Source of the DNA: Chloroflexota bacterium
Lineage (GTDB): Bacteria > Chloroflexota > UBA6077
NCBI GenBank assembly: GCA_023380955.1
Contig: JAMCTB010000031.1
Coordinates: 1 to 5,077, forward strand
DNA length: 5,077 nucleotides
Direction of reading: 5' to 3'
The notes under the pieces: generated by a model
Databases searched by the model: none
The model's input: only the letters and a program-made list of their open reading frames with translations
Told to the model about the DNA's origin: nothing
Made by a program: the position numbers and the translations under genes
In this document: positions 4,757 to 5,077 of the stretch, piece by piece
How the letters are laid out: each line of letters starts with the position of its first letter
How positions within the stretch are numbered: the first letter of the stretch is position 1

Positions 4757-5077
4757 ATGCGCAACATTTTGGTGGCGGTAGATGGATCTTCGTACTCCAC
4801 TGTGGCGGCCAGCGTGGCGGCCGAGTTGGTGCGAGAGCATGGCGTGACCAGCGTGACGTTGCTCAACGTTATCGAGCTCGCCACCTCGGATACAGGGTTC
4901 GTGGAGATCCCGGGGTCTCCTCGCGACCCTGAGTCCTGGGCAGTGTTCACGAAGCCGCGCGACATCCTGCGGGCGGCCGGGATCGAGCCGAAGTTGCTCC
5001 TGCGGGAAGGCGATCCAGCGAATGAAATCGTCGAGGCCGCAAAGGACCAAGGCTACGACCTCATCGTGGTGGGACAC
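4757..5077 (+). CDS. Universal stress protein (UspA family), 3' end cut by the window
   Basis: The first 107 residues of a UspA-type protein, in frame to the last base of the window. The N-terminus MRNILVAVDGSSYS is the canonical first strand with the nucleotide-contacting Asp9. This is followed by an alanine-rich helix (16-28), strand SVTLLNVIE (32-40), the helix IVEAAKDQGYD (91-101) and the strand LIVVGH (102-107). The window ends at the Gly that begins the ATP-binding G-x2-G-x9-G(S/T) motif, so whether this is the ATP-binding subclass cannot be seen. A typical length would be about 140-150 residues. GAGGGA (4748-4753) lies just 3 bases from the ATG, a tight but usable ribosome site. The gene is preceded by the double-hairpin region and may have its own promoter, which I could not identify. 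UspA proteins act in the cytoplasm in responses to starvation, oxidants and other stress. Confidence 0.92.
   Translation, partial: MRNILVAVDGSSYSTVAASVAAELVREHGVTSVTLLNVIELATSDTGFVEIPGSPRDPESWAVFTKPRDILRAAGIEPKLLLREGDPANEIVEAAKDQGYDLIVVGH

Noticed and set aside
4706..5077. Minus-strand open frame at the right edge
   Set aside because: Opposite the UspA coding sequence, whose N-terminal motif is unmistakable.

Overview
The window is a high-GC bacterial (possibly archaeal) segment in which every supported gene reads on the + strand: seven complete or near-complete genes and one cut by the right edge. GC-rich third codon positions, frequent GTG starts with good Shine-Dalgarno sequences, and an FmdE / DUF169 / CdhD-type Fe-S gene set point to an anaerobic or facultatively anaerobic prokaryote. 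A Chloroflexota (Dehalococcoidia/Anaerolineae-like) or similar environmental genome is my best guess, by inference only. No tRNA, rRNA, CRISPR array, transposase or origin was seen.

Left third (1-2073), a membrane/thiol block: a COG0701 (DUF318/ArsP-like) permease with the PFCSCS motif, an 80-residue thioredoxin-like CxxC protein, and a TauE/SafE-type anion exporter. The permease and thioredoxin genes are separated by a striking perfect 27-bp inverted repeat built of TTCTGRG heptamers (970-1033). The thioredoxin and TauE genes are only 16 bp apart and are surely co-transcribed.

Middle (2144-4134), a cysteine-rich soluble block: an FmdE-family protein with a C-terminal zinc ribbon, a DUF169 protein with six cysteines, and a protein ending in a [4Fe-4S] motif of the type found in the CO dehydrogenase/acetyl-CoA synthase corrinoid protein. 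None of the usual partners of FmdE (formylmethanofuran dehydrogenase subunits) or of the Fe-S domain (Cdh/Acs subunits) is present here, so these are stand-alone relatives. An 11-bp hairpin without a U tract lies between FmdE and DUF169, and a 9+9-bp dyad lies just upstream of the Fe-S gene's ribosome binding site.

Right third (4233-5077): a small carboxymuconolactone decarboxylase/AhpD-fold protein whose active-site positions read H-x2-C-x3-Q instead of C-x2-C-x3-H, then a 134-bp gap carrying two mutually exclusive hairpins, then the 5' part of a universal stress protein (UspA) gene.

The set reads as a collinear module for exporting or detoxifying a thiol-reactive or sulfur/metalloid species (two exporters plus a thioredoxin) combined with Cys/Fe-S/Zn proteins and stress-response proteins. 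The shared substrate is not identifiable from sequence. An ArsR-type regulator, which would support an arsenic role, is not in the window but could lie to the left.
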